From the NCBI GenBank assembly GCA_023410715.1, contig JAEYPN010000030.1, forward strand, positions 228,659 through 292,658: a stretch of DNA of 64,000 nt, written 5' to 3'. Source of the stretch: Bacillota bacterium (GTDB taxonomy: Bacteria > Bacillota_I > Bacilli_A > Izemoplasmatales > UBA1188). Shown here one piece after another: positions 62,476-64,000 of the stretch. Under the pieces are notes generated by a model. The model was not told the DNA's origin, did not search any database, and saw nothing but the letters and a program-made list of their open reading frames with translations. Made by a program: the position numbers and the translations under genes. Position 1 is the first letter of the stretch, and every line of letters starts with the position of its first letter.

Positions 62476-63149
62476 TTAAACTTGATTGGCTTGGCATGAA
62501 ATACTATTGGTTAAGGATTATTATAGTTCCAATAGTTATCGCATTTTATGGAATTCTAAACGAAGCTTTAATTATTCCGTTTGTTTCCTTTATGTTCCTT
62601 TCTTTTTCTGTCAATCCATTTGCTGTAGAGGAGAAAGGAAAGCTTGATAATTTATATCTTACCTTACCAATTACAAGGAAGACTATCGTAAAAACACGGT
62701 ATTGCTTGTCATTAATAATGCAGTTGGTTGGAATAATATTTGGAATAATTGTAACAGTTTTAATGGCATCTATTCTTAATGGTAAAACCATAATTTATAA
62801 ACATGTATTTACTGCAGACTTTCAAAAAATTTTACTTCTTGTCTGTGGCAGTCTGCTATCCTATGCTGTAATGAACCTTGCGATGTTTCCAACACTGTTT
62901 AAAATTGGATATGCTAAGGGAAAGTCAATAGGTTTCTATATTCCGGTAGTTGCCGTAACCATTATTCTTTTTGCTTTATATTTACTGTGGTACGTTAACG
63001 ATGATTTTAAACAATGGCTTATTAATGCCATTGGATGGGCGTATAATAATCCACTTTGTATTTCTGGTATCATGTTGGTTTCTGCTTCTTTATTATTAGC
63101 CCTATCATATGTACTATCAAATTTATTTTATTCCAAACGCGAATTTTGA
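62463..63149 (+). CDS. ABC-2 type permease
   Basis: 228 residues with six membrane helices and the short cytoplasmic element FAVEEKGKLDNLYLTLPITRKTIVKTRY near residue 60 that is common in ABC-2 family permeases of YtrA operons. It overlaps the ATPase gene by 13 bases. AAAGGAG is nine bases before the ATG. A terminator lies about 250 bases later. Substrate unknown. Confidence 0.85.
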   Translation: MFNMIKLDWLGMKYYWLRIIIVPIVIAFYGILNEALIIPFVSFMFLSFSVNPFAVEEKGKLDNLYLTLPITRKTIVKTRYCLSLIMQLVGIIFGIIVTVLMASILNGKTIIYKHVFTADFQKILLLVCGSLLSYAVMNLAMFPTLFKIGYAKGKSIGFYIPVVAVTIILFALYLLWYVNDDFKQWLINAIGWAYNNPLCISGIMLVSASLLLALSYVLSNLFYSKREF

Positions 63150-63396
63150 TAATTTACTTTTTAAGAGTTATAATTCATCTATATATTGCTTTCTTATAGA
63201 TTCTTGTTACGATATCATGAAGTCAAATTTAAATTACAAATATCTTTGTTTATGAAGTGTAGACGACTAAGTTTTTGTTTTCCCCATATAAAACGCAAAT
63301 TGCAATTGGTTAAGGAAACAAAACTCTTTCTTTTATTTTTTAAAAAATAGATGAAAAATATTACTGAAATTTATTAAGGCTATTCTATTAAAATAA

Positions 63397-63430
63397 AACG
63401 CCAGCATTGTATCAATACTGACGTTTTTAT
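63397..63430 (+). terminator. terminator downstream of the ABC operon
   Basis: AACGYCAGYATTG/CAATACTGACGTT hairpin (two mismatches) followed by TTTTTAT. Confidence 0.7.
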
Positions 63431-63606
63431 ATTTTTTATGGCAAACGTATTAATAAACTTTCATAAACATTTATAAAAATTCTTAACACATAAATAGTAA
63501 TAAATGTTTTATAATTCTCTAATAACATTAAAAAATTTTAATGATTATTTTTACGACAATAATTATTATATGAGATATGAAAAATTCTGCTACATCACAC
63601 TCTACA

Positions 63607-63630
63607 AGGTAGTCTCAAGAATTTTGTGTA
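63607..63630 (-). mobile_element. end region of the IS256-family element
   Basis: On the minus strand TACACAAAATTCTTGA-GA-CTACCT, about 50 bases after the transposase stop, where the 3' end of such elements is expected. It matches the relic at 17742-17765 at 22 of 24 bases. Confidence 0.55.
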
Positions 63631-63677
63631 CTTTCTTTTTAATTAAGTATTTTAAAGTCCTTAGTGTTTTAAATTTT

Positions 63678-64000
63678 TTATATTTGACATTTATCAATTA
63701 GCTTTTGTTTTAGTTCACCTAAAGCTAATCCAAAACCTTTAAATATCCTTGATGATCCTTTAAAATTTAAACTAACTAAACATTTTTCTAAAGATTTTTC
63801 AGTTTGAAATTGAATCTTTGATTTGAATTTACGCTTCAAATGTTTATTAAAACTTTCAATTGGATTAGTAGTGTAGATAGATGATCGAATCGCTTCAGGA
63901 TAATCAAAGAACGTTAATAAGTATTTATTTCCACTTAATGAGTCAATAACTTTTGGATAAGTCTTACCCCATTTTGAAATAAAGTCATTTAATAATTTTA
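63678..64000 (-). CDS. IS256-family (mutator type) transposase, C-terminal part
   Basis: The minus strand is open from the window edge to the TAA at 63680-63678, about 107 codons. It reads FISKWGKTYPKVIDSL, then the hallmark IYTTNPIESFNKHLKRK, followed by KSKIQFQTEKSLEKCLVSL, which is the catalytic C-terminal region of IS256/IS905-like transposases. No frameshift or stop is seen in this part. The N-terminus lies beyond the window, so whether it is intact cannot be told. Confidence 0.9.
   Translation of the reverse strand, partial: KLLNDFISKWGKTYPKVIDSLSGNKYLLTFFDYPEAIRSSIYTTNPIESFNKHLKRKFKSKIQFQTEKSLEKCLVSLNFKGSSRIFKGFGLALGELKQKLIDKCQI

Larger units (their letters stand above)
63150..63677. 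other. intergenic region and IS256-family element end
   Basis: AT-rich. Holds the ABC-operon terminator and, at 63607-63630, the end sequence of the IS256-family element whose transposase starts its visible reading at the window edge. A 65-codon plus-strand ORF inside is not supported. Confidence 0.5.

Noticed and set aside
63504..63701. 65-codon plus-strand ORF near the right edge
   Set aside because: It overlaps the end of the IS256-family transposase gene and element end in antisense and has no ribosome site.
1..64000. Prophage or integrative element
   Set aside because: No integrase, terminase, capsid, relaxase or similar genes; mobile traces are limited to IS remnants and one repeat-bounded gene.

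Overview
The window is 64 kb of AT-rich (roughly 30 percent GC by eye) chromosomal DNA from a low-GC Gram-positive bacterium. The order miaB-ymcA-cotE-(membrane protein)-mutS-mutL-miaA at the left end copies the Bacillus subtilis arrangement. There are also two CIRCE operators, a YtrA-type GntR/ABC cassette, YhaN/YhaO, CpsB/C/D and a type III glutamine synthetase. TGA is used as a stop (ymcA) and TGG for Trp, so this is not a UGA=Trp mollicute. An anaerobic Bacilli relative near the Acholeplasma/Izemoplasma/Haloplasma/Erysipelotrichia area is my inference; no rRNA is present to settle it.

Layout. 1-9.1 kb: DNA mismatch repair, tRNA modification and a CotE spore-coat homologue, all on the minus strand. 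9.1-20 kb: secreted endonuclease I lipoprotein, cysteine synthesis pair (cysK, apparently with an ATT start, and cysE), threonine aldolase, small heat-shock protein under a double CIRCE, membrane pyrophosphatase, then SDR, HD and GNAT genes separated by decayed DNA. 20.3-22.1 kb: a one-gene cassette of unknown function bounded by repeats next to tRNA-Gln. 22.1-27 kb: nadA-nadB plus a PHP phosphatase, and rarA. 27-38 kb: GltS-type symporter, an acyltransferase carrying a zinc ribbon, a glycerol/glycerol-3-phosphate operon (yhhN, glpK, GlpA-like, GlpB-like, DUF1667), an MFS transporter and a glycerophosphodiesterase. 38-45 kb: start of an exopolysaccharide locus (CpsC, CpsD, CpsB, two CapD-like proteins of which one is degenerate), uppP and tRNA-Leu. 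45-56.3 kb: GH3 beta-glucosidase, glnN, membrane HNH nuclease, YwaF, YhaN/YhaO, HD hydrolase. 56.4-57.1 kb: wreck of an IS3-family element. 57.2-60.9 kb: a persulfide/thiol module (CoA-disulfide reductase-rhodanese, ArsR-type repressor, thioredoxin-like protein, rhodanese). 61.2-63.2 kb: YtrA-type regulator with an ABC exporter. 63.6-64 kb: the 3' part of an IS256-family element running off the window.

How the genes fit together. The glycerol block forms a plausible route from lysoplasmalogen or glycerophosphodiester to glycerol-3-phosphate to DHAP. The sulfur block looks like a self-regulated persulfide response: the ArsR protein has two cysteines spaced much as in SqrR/BigR, and ATAAG-N6-CTTAT palindromes lie before its transcription units. 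CpsB/C/D with CapD and UppP serve export of a polysaccharide whose transferases lie outside the listed genes. No CRISPR array, prophage, riboswitch or rRNA was recognised.
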